This document shows, in pieces, positions 8,029 to 17,494 of a stretch of 64,000 bases of DNA (its first letter is position 1; every line of letters begins with the position of its first letter). This stretch comes from Microbacterium sp. (GTDB lineage: Bacteria; Actinomycetota; Actinomycetes; Actinomycetales; Microbacteriaceae). The notes below the pieces were generated by a model. It was not told the DNA's origin. It worked only from the letters and a program-made list of their open reading frames with translations, and ran no database searches. The position numbers and the translations under genes are program-made. Location of the stretch: contig JAITLK010000001.1 in NCBI GenBank assembly GCA_031277945.1, forward strand, positions 1-64,000, in the 5' to 3' direction.

Positions 8029-8682
8029 ATGAGTAGTGGGAATCGGGCGGCGGATGCCGCAACCGTGCTGCAGGCGATCGCTGAGGAAAGCAGCAACGCG
8101 AGGTCGGCGCTGGCGCCCAGCGCACGACTGCTGTACTTCACCTGGGGCGCGGCGTGGATCGTGAGCTTCACCGCCCTCTATCTGAGCTTCGTACCCCCGA
8201 GCGGGCCGCCCCTCCCGCTGGTCGGCGGAGCGATCATCGCGGCGGTCTCCCTGGCAGCTGCCATCGTGATCTCCACCGTGCACTCCGCCCGCCGCGGTAC
8301 CGGCGCGCGCGGGCCTTCGGTGATCCAGGGGGCGATCTTCGGGAACATCTACCCGGTGGCCTTCGCCCTCGTGGGGCTCCTGGGATGGCGGCTGGCCAGC
8401 ACGGGTGTGCCGGGTGAGAGCATGCTCTCCTACTGGGTGGCGGCCCCCTGCCTCGTGATCGGCGCACTCTCCGCGGCAGGCGCCGTGATGTGGAACGACC
8501 GATCGCAGCTCGTATTCGGCGTCTGGATTCTCATCGCCGGCCTCGGCTCCCTCACCATCGCTGCGCCCCACAACCTCCTCGCCGGTGTCGCCGGCGGGGT
8601 GGGCTTCGTGGTACTCGCCATCGTCGAAGCGGCGAAGCCGGCCCTCACGTCCGGCCCGATCACGAGAGCAGCCCATGGATGA
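8029..8682 (+). CDS. Membrane protein of unknown function (217 aa)
   Basis: A protein with six to seven hydrophobic segments after a soluble N-terminus (about residues 1-35). I start it at the ATG at 8029, preceded by GAAGGAAGG; an earlier in-frame start at 7963 would lie inside the operator. No family name can be assigned with confidence. The same arrangement of a multi-pass protein followed by a one-domain winged-helix regulator recurs in actinobacteria. The stop overlaps the regulator start by eight bases, implying coupled expression. Confidence 0.75.
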   Translation: MSSGNRAADAATVLQAIAEESSNARSALAPSARLLYFTWGAAWIVSFTALYLSFVPPSGPPLPLVGGAIIAAVSLAAAIVISTVHSARRGTGARGPSVIQGAIFGNIYPVAFALVGLLGWRLASTGVPGESMLSYWVAAPCLVIGALSAAGAVMWNDRSQLVFGVWILIAGLGSLTIAAPHNLLAGVAGGVGFVVLAIVEAAKPALTSGPITRAAHG

Positions 8683-8980
8683 TCTCGATCCCGTGATCCA
8701 TGTGCAGGCGCGACTGCGGATCGTGACCATCCTCGACACGCTCGGCGCGGGAGACTCGCTGTCCTTTCCCCGGCTGCAGGCGCTGCTCTCAGCCACCTCC
8801 GGGAACCTGGCCACGCACCTGCGCAAACTGGAGGAATCGCGCTACGTCACCGTCGAGAAGGTGATCGAAGGCAGAACCCCCGTCACGTACGTCAGCCTCA
8901 CGGACGAAGGACGATTGGCCTTCCTGGTCTACAAGAAGGCCCTGCGGGCCCTCCTCGAGACGTCGGAGATCGCCCCATGA
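8675..8980 (+). CDS. Winged-helix transcriptional regulator (HTH_34-like)
   Basis: A 101-residue single-domain regulator: DPVIHVQARLRIVTILDTLG, then FPRLQALLSATSGNLATHL (helix-turn-helix) and a wing containing VEKVIEGRTPVTYVSLTDEG. This matches the HTH_34/MarR-like winged-helix proteins that accompany small membrane proteins. It lacks a ligand domain. Given the strong palindrome in the operon promoter at 7947-7963, it is probably an autorepressor, relieved by an unknown signal perhaps sensed with the neighbouring membrane protein. Confidence 0.85.
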   Translation: MDDLDPVIHVQARLRIVTILDTLGAGDSLSFPRLQALLSATSGNLATHLRKLEESRYVTVEKVIEGRTPVTYVSLTDEGRLAFLVYKKALRALLETSEIAP

Positions 8981-9402
8981 TCACCACGTCGGAGATCGCC
9001 GCCCGTGTCGAGGATGACCGGCTCCCGCTGCTCACTCTCGACGAGTTCTTCGAAGGGAACGTCCGCGAGGATTCGCTCCCGCCGAGTCGGCAGGGACTGC
9101 GCCGTCCGCCGCTTGCTGACATCGTCGCTCGGCTGCGGGACGTGGCAGCGCGCGACGACGTGGAGTGGGTCCGCGTCGCGCTTCACGATGACAGCCAGCT
9201 GGACGATGCGGACGGGGACGTGATCGCGGAATCCGTCCTGTTCGCCACCACCCTCCCGGCCGCCGATCTCGAGGAAGCCGTCGACATCGCCTGGCTTCGC
9301 AGCGATGGCGTGGTCGAATCTGACGAGTCGTCTCTGGAGGACTACACCGAGATCCCGGCCGTCTCCGGCCACCACCGCGTGGTGTTCCTGGTCTGGGACT
9401 GA
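8977..9402 (+). CDS. Hypothetical protein (141 aa), third gene of operon
   Basis: An acidic, soluble protein of unknown function. Its ATG overlaps the regulator stop codon (ATGA), so it is part of the operon headed by the membrane protein at 8029. No signal peptide, membrane segment or catalytic motif is visible. The N-terminal third contains a conserved-looking LPLLTLDEFFEGN segment and the C-terminus a hydrophobic strand, HHRVVFLVWD. Similar proteins may be annotated only as hypothetical. Confidence 0.65.
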   Translation: MITTSEIAARVEDDRLPLLTLDEFFEGNVREDSLPPSRQGLRRPPLADIVARLRDVAARDDVEWVRVALHDDSQLDDADGDVIAESVLFATTLPAADLEEAVDIAWLRSDGVVESDESSLEDYTEIPAVSGHHRVVFLVWD

Positions 9403-9425
9403 CGCGGCGACGGGGCCCGTCCAGA

Positions 9426-9875
9426 TCAGGACAGCGCGGCCTCGCGGGTGCGGAACCACAGCGTGAGCTCGCCCAGCGCGCGCACGGTGGTCGAGGCTTC
9501 GGTCGCCGATTCCAGGTCGGCGAACGAGTCACGGAATCCGGCGGGAACGGGCTCGACACCGCGACGGAACGAGCGGTAGCCCATGCTCCAATCCGGGAAC
9601 TTCCGCTCCTCGATGGGTTCCGACATCAGAATCCGCATGTCGTGATGACGGGAGTCACGACCGATGCGCTCGGCCAGGCTCTCGACGACGGACGGCGCAC
9701 CTTCGAGGACCTGGATGAACCGGCCATCCCGGAACAGCAGCATGCCGGTGATGTGGTTGTCCGTGTTGAAGCGCCGGAATTCGACGAGGAGCTGGGCAAG
9801 CGCTGTCTCACGGAACGGCTGCGAGGCGGTGCTGGCGTAGACGAGGGTGATCAGGCCCTCACGGTTCTCGGTCAC
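9426..9875 (-). CDS. BLUF-domain blue-light photoreceptor
   Basis: A 149-residue protein that is essentially one BLUF domain (FAD-binding). The photocycle residues are all present with canonical spacing: Tyr13 (LVYAS), Asn37 (RRFN), Gln55 (GRFIQVLEG) and Trp96 (FPDWSMGY), corresponding to Tyr21, Asn45, Gln63 and Trp104 of AppA. No effector domain is fused, so output must go through a partner. It starts inside the stop of a 104-residue unknown gene (ATGA), which is the obvious candidate partner. Confidence 0.9.
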   Translation of the reverse strand: MTENREGLITLVYASTASQPFRETALAQLLVEFRRFNTDNHITGMLLFRDGRFIQVLEGAPSVVESLAERIGRDSRHHDMRILMSEPIEERKFPDWSMGYRSFRRGVEPVPAGFRDSFADLESATEASTTVRALGELTLWFRTREAALS

Positions 9876-10186
9876 GGGGTCACTCCTTGGGCGTCGGCTG
9901 ACTGCCGGGTCGGGTCGGTCGCCTGCAGGTTCGTGACTGCGGAGGTCGCCTCGCGAAGCGAGGGGAAGTCGCCGACCGGCTGCGAGTGGGAGTCGTGCGC
10001 ACGGAACGTCCCATTAGGACGACGATCCACGAACCCGAGGAAATCACCACCGCGGCTGCCCACATGGAATCCGTCTTCGACACATGCCCACAGGACATCG
10101 GTTGGATACTGCTGTGCATCTGCCACAGATTGATCGTATGGCCCGCTCGCCCGTGTCGGCGCCACGCGCTGCTCCACCAGGCTCAC
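9872..10186 (-). CDS. Hypothetical protein (104 aa) coupled to BLUF gene
   Basis: A small soluble protein of unknown function containing GGDFLGFVDRRPNGTFRAHD and DFPSLREATSAV. The pattern (G-F-V-D ... F-A-x-D ... S-L-x-E-A) suggests a compact beta-strand module followed by a helix. It is directly upstream of the BLUF gene and overlaps it by four bases, so both are likely made together. Whether it is a light-signalling partner is inference from position only. Confidence 0.65.
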   Translation of the reverse strand: MSLVEQRVAPTRASGPYDQSVADAQQYPTDVLWACVEDGFHVGSRGGDFLGFVDRRPNGTFRAHDSHSQPVGDFPSLREATSAVTNLQATDPTRQSADAQGVTP

Positions 10187-10206
10187 CTGGTCCTTAGGAT
10201 CGGAGG

Positions 10207-10911
10207 GTGAGCGAAGCCGAGACCCCGATCCCGCGGCCGGGAGCTGTCTATTTCGTCGGGCGCGCGGTGCTGCGCCCGCTCTTCACCGCTCTCTACGGCA
10301 CGCGCACCAGCGGCCGCGAACACGTGCCGCCGACCGGTGCGGTCCTGCTCGTTGCCAACCATCTGTCCGGGTGGGACACCGTGCTGATCCCGACGGCCGC
10401 ATCGCGTCCGGTCCAGTTCCTGACCAAGTCGAGCCTGTTCACACGACCCGGTCTTGCCGGGCGTGTCCTCGGCTGGTTCTTCACCTCGATCGGCGGCGTT
10501 CCGGTGCTTCGCACCGCGGGACAGGCGGCACAGGCCGCTCTCGATTCCGGCGCCCGCATCCTCCGGGCCGGAAGCGTCTTCGCGGTGTTCCCGGAGGGTT
10601 CACGCTCCCGCGACGGTCGCCTGTACCAAGGGCGCAGCGGGGCGGGATGGATGGCGCTGGATACCGGGGCGACGGTGGTGCCCGTCGGAGTGGTCGGAAC
10701 GGCGAACATGGCCCTCTTCGGCCCCCTCCGCGGGCGCCCGCGGCCCGAGGTGCGCTTCGGCGCTCCGCTGGACCTCAGCGATCTGGTCGACATGCCCCGT
10801 GGCGCCGCCCGCCGCATCGCCACCGAACGCATCATGGCCGCCATCGCCGCCCTCACCGGCCAGGAGCGCGCGGACGAGGTGAACGGCTCGAGCCGGGACA
10901 CCGGCGCATAG
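10207..10911 (+). CDS. Lysophospholipid/1-acyl-glycerol-3-phosphate acyltransferase
   Basis: A 234-residue PlsC-family enzyme that transfers an acyl chain to a lysophospholipid or related acceptor at the membrane. The catalytic HX4D motif is NHLSGWD at residues 51-57, and the substrate-binding block FPEGSRSRDGRLYQGRSG lies near 130-150. It starts with GTG at 10207, seven bases after an AGGA ribosome-binding site. No neighbour indicates a specific acceptor; phosphatidic acid synthesis is the default role. Confidence 0.88.
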   Translation: MSEAETPIPRPGAVYFVGRAVLRPLFTALYGTRTSGREHVPPTGAVLLVANHLSGWDTVLIPTAASRPVQFLTKSSLFTRPGLAGRVLGWFFTSIGGVPVLRTAGQAAQAALDSGARILRAGSVFAVFPEGSRSRDGRLYQGRSGAGWMALDTGATVVPVGVVGTANMALFGPLRGRPRPEVRFGAPLDLSDLVDMPRGAARRIATERIMAAIAALTGQERADEVNGSSRDTGA

Positions 10912-10949
10912 CCGTTGCCCGGGCAGCCCGGGCAGCCTACCGTGATGCC

Positions 10950-11338
10950 ATGCGCACGCTCCGTTACTACATCAACGTCACGCTCGACGGCTGCGTCGAC
11001 CACCGTGAAGGCAACCCCACGGAGGACGTGAACCGTGCGGCCACCGCGAGCATCGCCCGTGCCGACGAGCTCCTGTTCGGTCGTGTCGTCTACGAGATGA
11101 TGCGCGACGCCTGGCGTGATCCGCTGCCGGCGGGCACGCCCTCTCCGGCGTCACCCTCCCCACCGCGCTCGCGCAGCTGGACCTGATCGACGAGTACGAA
11201 TTCCTCGTGCAGCCGCACGTCGCCGGCCACAGCCCCTACCTGCTCGAGAGGCTGACACACCGGCCCCACCTGGAGCCCGTGCATCGCGAGGTGTTCTCCT
11301 CCGGGGCCGTTCTCACCCGCTACCACCGCACTCGCTGA
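10950..11338 (+). pseudogene. Dihydrofolate reductase-family protein, internally deleted
   Basis: The first part (from ATG 10950) reads MRTLRYYINVTLDGCVDH and ADELLFGRVVYEMM, the N-terminus of RibD_C/dihydrofolate-reductase-like proteins. The second part, in a different frame (about 11148-11338), reads SGVTLPTALAQLDLIDEYEF and LVQPHVAGHSPYLLE, the family C-terminus. Roughly 75-80 codons between them are missing and the junction shifts frame, so the gene is dead. The intact family is about 190 residues. The two ends show little further decay, suggesting a recent deletion. Confidence 0.8.
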
Positions 11339-11444
11339 CCCGACGTGATGGACCACACGCGGCGTACGGCGGAATGTGGGTAGGCTGGTGATGCGCATGC
11401 CGTGTGATGTCTACAACACCTCCCCGTGCGCCGATCCGCCCCTT

Positions 11445-11459
11445 TGGCATGATCTGCCA
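11445..11459 (+). promoter_or_regulatory. Inverted repeat upstream of aceE
   Basis: TGGCATGATCTGCCA is an inverted repeat with five-base arms, 20 bases before the aceE GTG. Its position between promoter and start would suit a repressor, but no regulator gene is adjacent and I cannot assign a protein. Confidence 0.3.
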
Positions 11460-11479
11460 GTACGACGAAAGGTCGCCCG

Positions 11480-14206
11480 GTGACTGTTCACGACCAGGAT
11501 CCCTATAGCCAAGAACCTCTCGACAGCGATCCCGAAGAGACCGCCGAGTGGCAGGAATCCCTCACCGATCTCGTTGATGCCAAGGGCCCGCAGCGCGGCC
11601 GGGAGATCATGCTGAGCATGCTCTCCACCTCGCGCGAGCTGCATCTGGGCGTCCCGATGGTTCCCACCACGGACTACATCAACACGATCGCGCCCGTCAA
11701 CGAGCCCGAATTCCCCGGCGACGAGGAGCTGGAGCGCCGCTACCGCTCCTGGATCCGCTGGAACGCCGCCATCATGGTGCACCGCGCTCAGCGTCCCGGC
11801 ATCGGCGTGGGCGGTCACATCTCGACGTACGCCGGAGCCGCGACCCTGTACGAGGTCGGCTTCAACCACTTCTTCCGCGGCCACGGCCACCCGGGCGGCG
11901 GCGATCAGATCTTCATCCAGGGCCATGCCTCCCCCGGCATCTACGCACGCTCCTTCCTCGAGGGACGCCTCTCCGAGGCTCAGCTGGACGGGTTCCGCCA
12001 GGAGAAGTCGGCCGGCGCCAACGGCCTGCCCTCCTACCCCCACCCGCGTCTCATGCCGGACTACTGGCAGTTCCCGACGGTCTCGATGGGCCTCGGCCCC
12101 ATCAACGCCATCTACCAGGCGATGACCAACAAGTACCTCACCAACCGCGGCATCAAGGACGCCAGCGACTCGCACGTGTGGGCGTTCCTCGGCGACGGCG
12201 AGATGGACGAGGTCGAATCGCGCGGTCAGCTCCAGGTCGCAGCCAACGAGGGTCTGGACAACCTCACCTTCGTGATCAACGCCAACCTGCAGCGCCTGGA
12301 CGGTCCGGTGCGCGGCAACGGCAAGATCGTGCAGGAGCTGGAGAGCTTCTTCCGCGGCGCCGGCTGGAACGTCATCAAGGTGGTCTGGGGCCGGGAGTGG
12401 GACGACCTGCTCGCCCGCGACAAGGACGGCGCTCTCGTCAACCTGATGAACGTCACCCCCGACGGTGACTACCAGACCTACAAGGCCGAGTCCGGCGCGT
12501 TCATCCGCGAGAACTTCTTCGGCCGCGACCCGCGCACGCTCGAGATGGTCAAGGATTACTCCGACGACCAGATCTGGGGCCTGCGCCGCGGTGGTCACGA
12601 CTACCGCAAGGTGTACGCCGCGTACAAGGCCGCGATGGAGCACAAGGGCCAGCCCACGGTCATCATCGCGAAGACGGTCAAGGGCTACGGCCTCGGCCCG
12701 CACTTCGAGGGCCGCAACGCCACGCACCAGATGAAGAAGATGACGCTGGACGACCTGAAGCTGTTCCGCGACACCATGCACATCCCGGTGTCCGACGCGC
12801 AGCTCGAGGCGAACCCGTACCTGCCGCCGTACTACAACCCGGGCGAGCAGGACGAGACCACCCAGTACATGCTGGAGCGTCGCCGGTCCCTCGGTGGCTT
12901 CCTCCCGGAGCGCCGCACCACGCACGTGGGTCTGGAACTTCCCGGCGACGACGCCTACAAGCTCGTCAAGAAGGGCTCCGGCACGCAGGAGATCGCCACC
13001 ACGATGGCGTTCGCCCGCCTCCTCAAGGACCTGCTGCGCGACAAGAACATCGGCCACCGCATCGTCCCCGTCATTCCCGACGAGGCGCGCACGTTCGGTA
13101 TGGACGCCTACTTCCCGACCGCCAAGATCTACAACCCGCACGGCCAGAACTACGTCTCGGTCGACCGCGAGCTGCTCCTGGCGTACAAGGAGAGCCCGCA
13201 GGGTCAGATCGTCCACGTCGGCATCAACGAGGCCGGCGCCACCGCCGCGTTCACGACGACGGGAACCTCCTACGCCACGCACGGCGAGCCGCTCATCCCG
13301 GTCTACATCTTCTACTCGATGTTCGGGCACCAGCGCACCGGCGACGCCTTCTGGGCTGCCGGCGACCAGATGGCACGCGGATTCGTGATCGGTGCGACCG
13401 CCGGTCGCACGACGCTCACCGGTGAGGGCCTCCAGCACGCGGACGGACACTCGCCGCTGCTGGCCTCCACCAACCCGGCCACCATCGCCTACGACCCGGC
13501 CTACGGCTACGAGCTGGCGCACATCGTGCAGGCGGGCCTGGACCGCATGTACGGCGGAAACCACCCGGACCCCGACGTGATGTACTACATCACCGTCTAC
13601 AACGAGCCGATCGTGCAGCCGGCGGAGCCCGAGGGCGTGGATGTCGACGGCATCCTGCGCGGTATGCACCGCGTCTCCGAGGCCACCGGCTCCGGTCCGC
13701 GCGCTCAGCTCCTCGCCTCGGGCGTGGGTGTGCCGTGGGCGCTGGAGGCTCAGCAGCTGCTGGCCGACGACTGGGGCGTGTCCGCCGACGTGTGGTCCGT
13801 CACCTCGTGGGGCGAACTGCGCAAGGACGGCCTGGCCGCCGACGAGCACAACTTCCTCCACCCGGAGGAGGAGCCGCTGGTGCCGTACGTCACCCGTCGC
13901 CTCAACGAGACCGAAGGCCCTGTCACCGCGGTGAGCGACTACATGCACGCCGTGCAGGACCAGATCCGCCAGTGGGTGCCGCAGCGCTTCGCGTCGCTCG
14001 GTGCTGACGGCTTCGGCTTCTCCGACACCCGCGCAGCAGCGCGTCGCTTCTTCAAGATCGACGGCCCGTCGATCGTGGTGCGCACGCTCCTCTCGCTGGC
14101 GGAGGACGGCAAGATCGACCGTTCGGTCGTGAAGGCTGCCATCGACAAGTACGACCTGTTCAACGTCAACGCCGGAACCAGCGGAAACGCGGGCGGCGAG
14201 AGCTGA
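11480..14206 (+). CDS. aceE: Pyruvate dehydrogenase E1 component (homodimeric type)
   Basis: At 908 residues it has the length of the homodimeric AceE of actinobacteria and gammaproteobacteria. It decarboxylates pyruvate with thiamine diphosphate and passes the acetyl group to the E2 lipoyl domain, giving acetyl-CoA. The ThDP/Mg motif GDGEMDE...[10 protein letters not shown] lies near residues 235-270, and the first domain contains [20 protein letters not shown]. It begins with GTG at 11480 after GAAAGG. Only 5 bp separate it from the FasR-type regulator, so acetyl-CoA production and fatty-acid synthesis genes are physically coupled. Confidence 0.97.
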   Translation: MTVHDQDPYSQEPLDSDPEETAEWQESLTDLVDAKGPQRGREIMLSMLSTSRELHLGVPMVPTTDYINTIAPVNEPEFPGDEELERRYRSWIRWNAAIMVHRAQRPGIGVGGHISTYAGAATLYEVGFNHFFRGHGHPGGGDQIFIQGHASPGIYARSFLEGRLSEAQLDGFRQEKSAGANGLPSYPHPRLMPDYWQFPTVSMGLGPINAIYQAMTNKYLTNRGIKDASDSHVWAFLGDGEMDEVESRGQLQVAANEGLDNLTFVINANLQRLDGPVRGNGKIVQELESFFRGAGWNVIKVVWGREWDDLLARDKDGALVNLMNVTPDGDYQTYKAESGAFIRENFFGRDPRTLEMVKDYSDDQIWGLRRGGHDYRKVYAAYKAAMEHKGQPTVIIAKTVKGYGLGPHFEGRNATHQMKKMTLDDLKLFRDTMHIPVSDAQLEANPYLPPYYNPGEQDETTQYMLERRRSLGGFLPERRTTHVGLELPGDDAYKLVKKGSGTQEIATTMAFARLLKDLLRDKNIGHRIVPVIPDEARTFGMDAYFPTAKIYNPHGQNYVSVDRELLLAYKESPQGQIVHVGINEAGATAAFTTTGTSYATHGEPLIPVYIFYSMFGHQRTGDAFWAAGDQMARGFVIGATAGRTTLTGEGLQHADGHSPLLASTNPATIAYDPAYGYELAHIVQAGLDRMYGGNHPDPDVMYYITVYNEPIVQPAEPEGVDVDGILRGMHRVSEATGSGPRAQLLASGVGVPWALEAQQLLADDWGVSADVWSVTSWGELRKDGLAADEHNFLHPEEEPLVPYVTRRLNETEGPVTAVSDYMHAVQDQIRQWVPQRFASLGADGFGFSDTRAAARRFFKIDGPSIVVRTLLSLAEDGKIDRSVVKAAIDKYDLFNVNAGTSGNAGGES

Positions 14207-14211
14207 GAGCG

Positions 14212-15462
14212 GTGGCGAACGCGCCCGCCGGGGACATCCCCCAGGACAAGGCCGAGACTCTCGCGTGGTTGCGCAAGATCTCGGGTGACCTGGCGACGGT
14301 GACCACGAAGCGTCTCGAAGAGAGGCTGCCGTGGTACGCCGAGATGCCCCCGGCGCGGCGCTCGTCCGTCGGCCTGGTGGCACAGGCCGGCATCACCTCG
14401 TTCATCCAGTGGTACGAGGACCCCACCTCCACCCCGTGGATCGCGGCGGACATCTTCGCCGCAGCCCCCCGTGAACTGCTGCGCAGCGTCAGCCTGCAGC
14501 AGACGCTGCAGCTGATCCGGGTCACCGTCGAGGTGACGGAAGAGCGCGTGGCCGGCCGCGGCGGTCACGTCCACGAGGCGATCCTGGAGTACTCCCGCGA
14601 CCTCGCCTTCACGGCAGCCGACGTCTACGCCCGCGCCGCCGAGGCGCGAGGACTGTGGGATGCCCGCCTGGAGGCGCTCGTCGTCGACTCGATCCTCACC
14701 GGGGAGACCGACGACGAGCTGCCCAGCCGGATCGCGGCGCTGGGCTGGCACGGCCACGGCGAAGTCAGCGTCCTGGTGGGAACCACTCCCTCCATGTTCG
14801 ACATCGACCAGGTCAGACGCACCGCCCGCAAGCTGGGCGTGGACGTTCTGGTGGGCGTTCAGGGTGCGCGTCTCGTGCTCGTGATCGGCCGCGCGCAGGA
14901 CCCCGCCGCCGATGCCGAACCGGCCGAGGGAAGACCCTTCGTCGACATCGCCCAGGCGATGGAACCCTGTTTCGGCGCGGGCCACCTCGTGCTCGGGCCC
15001 ACCGTCCCCGCGCTCGTGGACGCGAGCATGTCCGCCCGCGCGGCCCTCGCCGGGTTCGCGGTGGCCAGCGGCTGGCGGCACGCGCCACGCCCGGTCGAAG
15101 CCGACGACCTGCTCCCCGAGCGTGCGCTCGCCGGCGACCCGCTGGCACGGACCACGCTGGTCGAGCGCATCTACCGCCCCCTCCTCGCGCACTCCGCCGA
15201 CCTGGTCGCCACGCTCTGGAGCTATCTGGACAACGGTCGATCACTGGAAGCCACCGCTCGTGAGCTGTTCGTGCATCCGAACACGGTGCGCTACCGGCTG
15301 AAGCGCGTGAGCGAGATCATCGGCTGGGATGCCACCGGTCCGCGCGAGGCGCTGATCCTCCAGACCGCCCTGATCCTCGGATCGATCGGCGCTGCCGACG
15401 GCGTGAGAAGGCGACCGACACGCCGCAACGGCCAAATCCTGTCGACTTCACACAAACAGTGA
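14212..15462 (+). CDS. fasR: PucR-type transcriptional regulator of fatty-acid synthesis (FasR-like)
   Basis: A 416-residue regulator with an N-terminal sensing region and a C-terminal PucR helix-turn-helix (LDNGRSLEATARELFVHPNT, then VRYRLKRVSEI, about 345-375). In Streptomyces the orthologous FasR sits immediately upstream of fabD and activates the fabD-fabH-acpP-fabF operon; the identical gene order here supports the same role. It starts at GTG 14212, 5 bp after aceE. The last ~20 residues are basic and variable. Confidence 0.88.
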   Translation: MANAPAGDIPQDKAETLAWLRKISGDLATVTTKRLEERLPWYAEMPPARRSSVGLVAQAGITSFIQWYEDPTSTPWIAADIFAAAPRELLRSVSLQQTLQLIRVTVEVTEERVAGRGGHVHEAILEYSRDLAFTAADVYARAAEARGLWDARLEALVVDSILTGETDDELPSRIAALGWHGHGEVSVLVGTTPSMFDIDQVRRTARKLGVDVLVGVQGARLVLVIGRAQDPAADAEPAEGRPFVDIAQAMEPCFGAGHLVLGPTVPALVDASMSARAALAGFAVASGWRHAPRPVEADDLLPERALAGDPLARTTLVERIYRPLLAHSADLVATLWSYLDNGRSLEATARELFVHPNTVRYRLKRVSEIIGWDATGPREALILQTALILGSIGAADGVRRRPTRRNGQILSTSHKQ

Positions 15463-15520
15463 TCGATTTTCTGTGAGGAGTATGCCAGCAGTGGGCGGAA
15501 TTCCTTGGCAAACTGAATCA

Positions 15521-16447
15521 GTGATCGTCCTCGCATGCCCTGGTCAGGGCTCACAGACTCCTGGATTCCTCACCCCCTGGCTCGAACTGGCGGGTGCTCG
15601 TGAGCGTCTGGAGGCGTATTCCGACGCCGCTCAGGTCGACCTGATCGCACACGGCACGGAGTCCGACGCCGACACCATCCGCGACACATCCATCGCACAG
15701 CCTCTGATCGTGGCCGCCAGCCTCCTCGCATTCCATGCACTGGGCGAGGCCGCGAGCCGCGCGGCGGGTGTCGCGGGCCACTCGGTCGGCGAGGTCGCAG
15801 CACTCGCCGCAACGGGCATCGTCTCGGACGAGCGCGCGATGCACCTGGTGGGCGAGCGCGGACGCGCGATGGCCACCGCTGCGGCCGAGGCGGCAACCGG
15901 CATGGCAGCCGTGGTCGGCGGCGTCGAGTCCGACGTTCTCGCAGCCATCGCCGACGCCGGGCTGGAGCCGGCCAACTTCAACGGGGGCGGTCAGATCGTC
16001 GCTGCCGGAGCGGTGGAGGGCCTCGCCGCTCTCGGCGACAATGCGCCGCGTGGAGCGCGGGTGATCCCGCTTCAGGTGGCCGGGGCATTCCACACCCGCT
16101 ACATGTCCTCGGCGCGTCCCGCGCTGCAGAGTGCGGTGGAGGTCGCCTCCGCTGACGGCGTGCACGCTCCCGATCGAACCCTCTGGACCAACAGCGACGG
16201 CACGGTCGTCGCGGACGGCGCGCGCGCCCTGGAGCTGATCGTTCGTCAGATCACGTCCCCCGTGCGGTGGGACCTCTGCATGACGTCCTTCGCCGATGCC
16301 GGAATCGCCGGCATGATCGAGCTGGCCCCGGCCGGCGCCCTGGTCGGCCTTGCCAAGCGCGGCCTGCGAGGGGTGCCCACCGTGGCTGTGAAGACCCCGG
16401 ACGACCTGGAAGCGGCCGTCGCGATGCTGAACGGAGACAACGCATGA
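15521..16447 (+). CDS. fabD: Malonyl-CoA:ACP malonyltransferase
   Basis: This enzyme moves malonyl from CoA to acyl carrier protein, supplying the extender unit for type II fatty-acid synthesis. The 308-residue product has the oxyanion loop GQGSQ (8-12), the nucleophile Ser88 in GHSVGE, and the catalytic His in GAFHTRYM near 195. I chose GTG at 15521 because the family begins exactly there (IVLACPGQGSQ); a start at 15473 adds an unlike leader. The 58-base gap after fasR is where a FasR-responsive promoter would be expected. Its stop overlaps fabH by four bases. Confidence 0.96.
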   Translation: MIVLACPGQGSQTPGFLTPWLELAGARERLEAYSDAAQVDLIAHGTESDADTIRDTSIAQPLIVAASLLAFHALGEAASRAAGVAGHSVGEVAALAATGIVSDERAMHLVGERGRAMATAAAEAATGMAAVVGGVESDVLAAIADAGLEPANFNGGGQIVAAGAVEGLAALGDNAPRGARVIPLQVAGAFHTRYMSSARPALQSAVEVASADGVHAPDRTLWTNSDGTVVADGARALELIVRQITSPVRWDLCMTSFADAGIAGMIELAPAGALVGLAKRGLRGVPTVAVKTPDDLEAAVAMLNGDNA

Positions 16448-17445
16448 GCGTCACGCTGACCCAGGGGCAGGGCCCCGCCTTCACCCGCATCTACTCCTAC
16501 GGCGCCGCCCGCGGAGAGAATGCGGTGACCAACGACGAGATCGTCGAGCCGATCAACTCCTCGGACGAATGGATCCGCCAGCGGACGGGCGTGGTCACGC
16601 GCGCTCGGGCCGTCGCCACCACCAGCGCCACTGACCTCGCCACGGCGGCCGCCGCCGAGGCGATCGCGAAGAGCGGCATCGACCCGGCACAGATCGACCT
16701 CGTCATCTGCGCCACCATCAGCAATGTGCAGCAGACCCCCTCGATGTCTGCCGTCGTCGCCGACCGCGTCGGAGCCAACCCGGCGGCCGCATACGACAGC
16801 AATGCCGCCTGCGCAGGATTCACCTACGGCGTGGCCCAGGCCGACGCCCTGATCCGAGCGGGTGCCGCCACGTACGCCGTGGTCATCGGCGCGGAGAAGC
16901 TGTCCGACGTCATCGATCCCACCGACCGCACGATCTCGTTCCTGCTCGGCGATGGCGCGGGTGCCGTTGTCATCGGGCCGAGCGATACCCCCGGCATCTC
17001 CGCCACGGTGTGGGGTTCGGACGGCTCCAAGGCGGACACCGTGGGCATGGACCACACCCTCGTGGAGTTCCGCGATGGCGAGGCGACGTGGCCGACGCTG
17101 CGCCAGGAAGGTCCGAGCGTGTTCCGCTGGGCCGTGTGGGAGATGGCCAAGGTCGCCAAGCAGGCCCTTGAGGTTGCCGGGATCCAGGCCTCCGACCTCG
17201 CCGCATTCGTCCCCCATCAGGCCAACATGCGCATCATCGACGAGTTCGCCAAGCAGCTCGGTCTGCCGGAGACCGTCGCGATCGCCCGCGACATCGAGAC
17301 CACCGGCAACACCTCGGCCGCCTCCGTCCCGCTCGCGACGCATCGCCTGCTCGAGGAGCACCCGGAGCTCAGCGGCGGCCTCGCGCTGCAGATCGGCTTC
17401 GGTGCCGGACTGGTGTACGGCGCGCAGGTCGTCGTCCTCCCCTGA
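16444..17445 (+). CDS. fabH: 3-oxoacyl-ACP synthase III (KAS III)
   Basis: FabH starts fatty-acid synthesis by condensing an acyl-CoA primer with malonyl-ACP. The 333-residue protein carries the full catalytic triad: Cys123 (NAACAGF), His257 (PHQAN) and Asn288 (GNTSAAS). In Gram-positives with branched lipids this enzyme prefers branched acyl-CoA primers; specificity cannot be read directly here. Its ATG overlaps the fabD stop (ATGA). Confidence 0.96.
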   Translation: MSVTLTQGQGPAFTRIYSYGAARGENAVTNDEIVEPINSSDEWIRQRTGVVTRARAVATTSATDLATAAAAEAIAKSGIDPAQIDLVICATISNVQQTPSMSAVVADRVGANPAAAYDSNAACAGFTYGVAQADALIRAGAATYAVVIGAEKLSDVIDPTDRTISFLLGDGAGAVVIGPSDTPGISATVWGSDGSKADTVGMDHTLVEFRDGEATWPTLRQEGPSVFRWAVWEMAKVAKQALEVAGIQASDLAAFVPHQANMRIIDEFAKQLGLPETVAIARDIETTGNTSAASVPLATHRLLEEHPELSGGLALQIGFGAGLVYGAQVVVLP

Positions 17446-17494
17446 CGCGCTCCCCCATAAACTGTTTCCGCCCATCCAACAACAAGGAGAAATC

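Noticed and set aside
11411..14383. Very long minus-strand open frame (990 codons) opposite aceE
   Set aside because: It is the antisense of aceE, with a V/G/R/H-rich composition typical of shadows of high-GC genes; aceE motifs are unmistakable on the plus strand.
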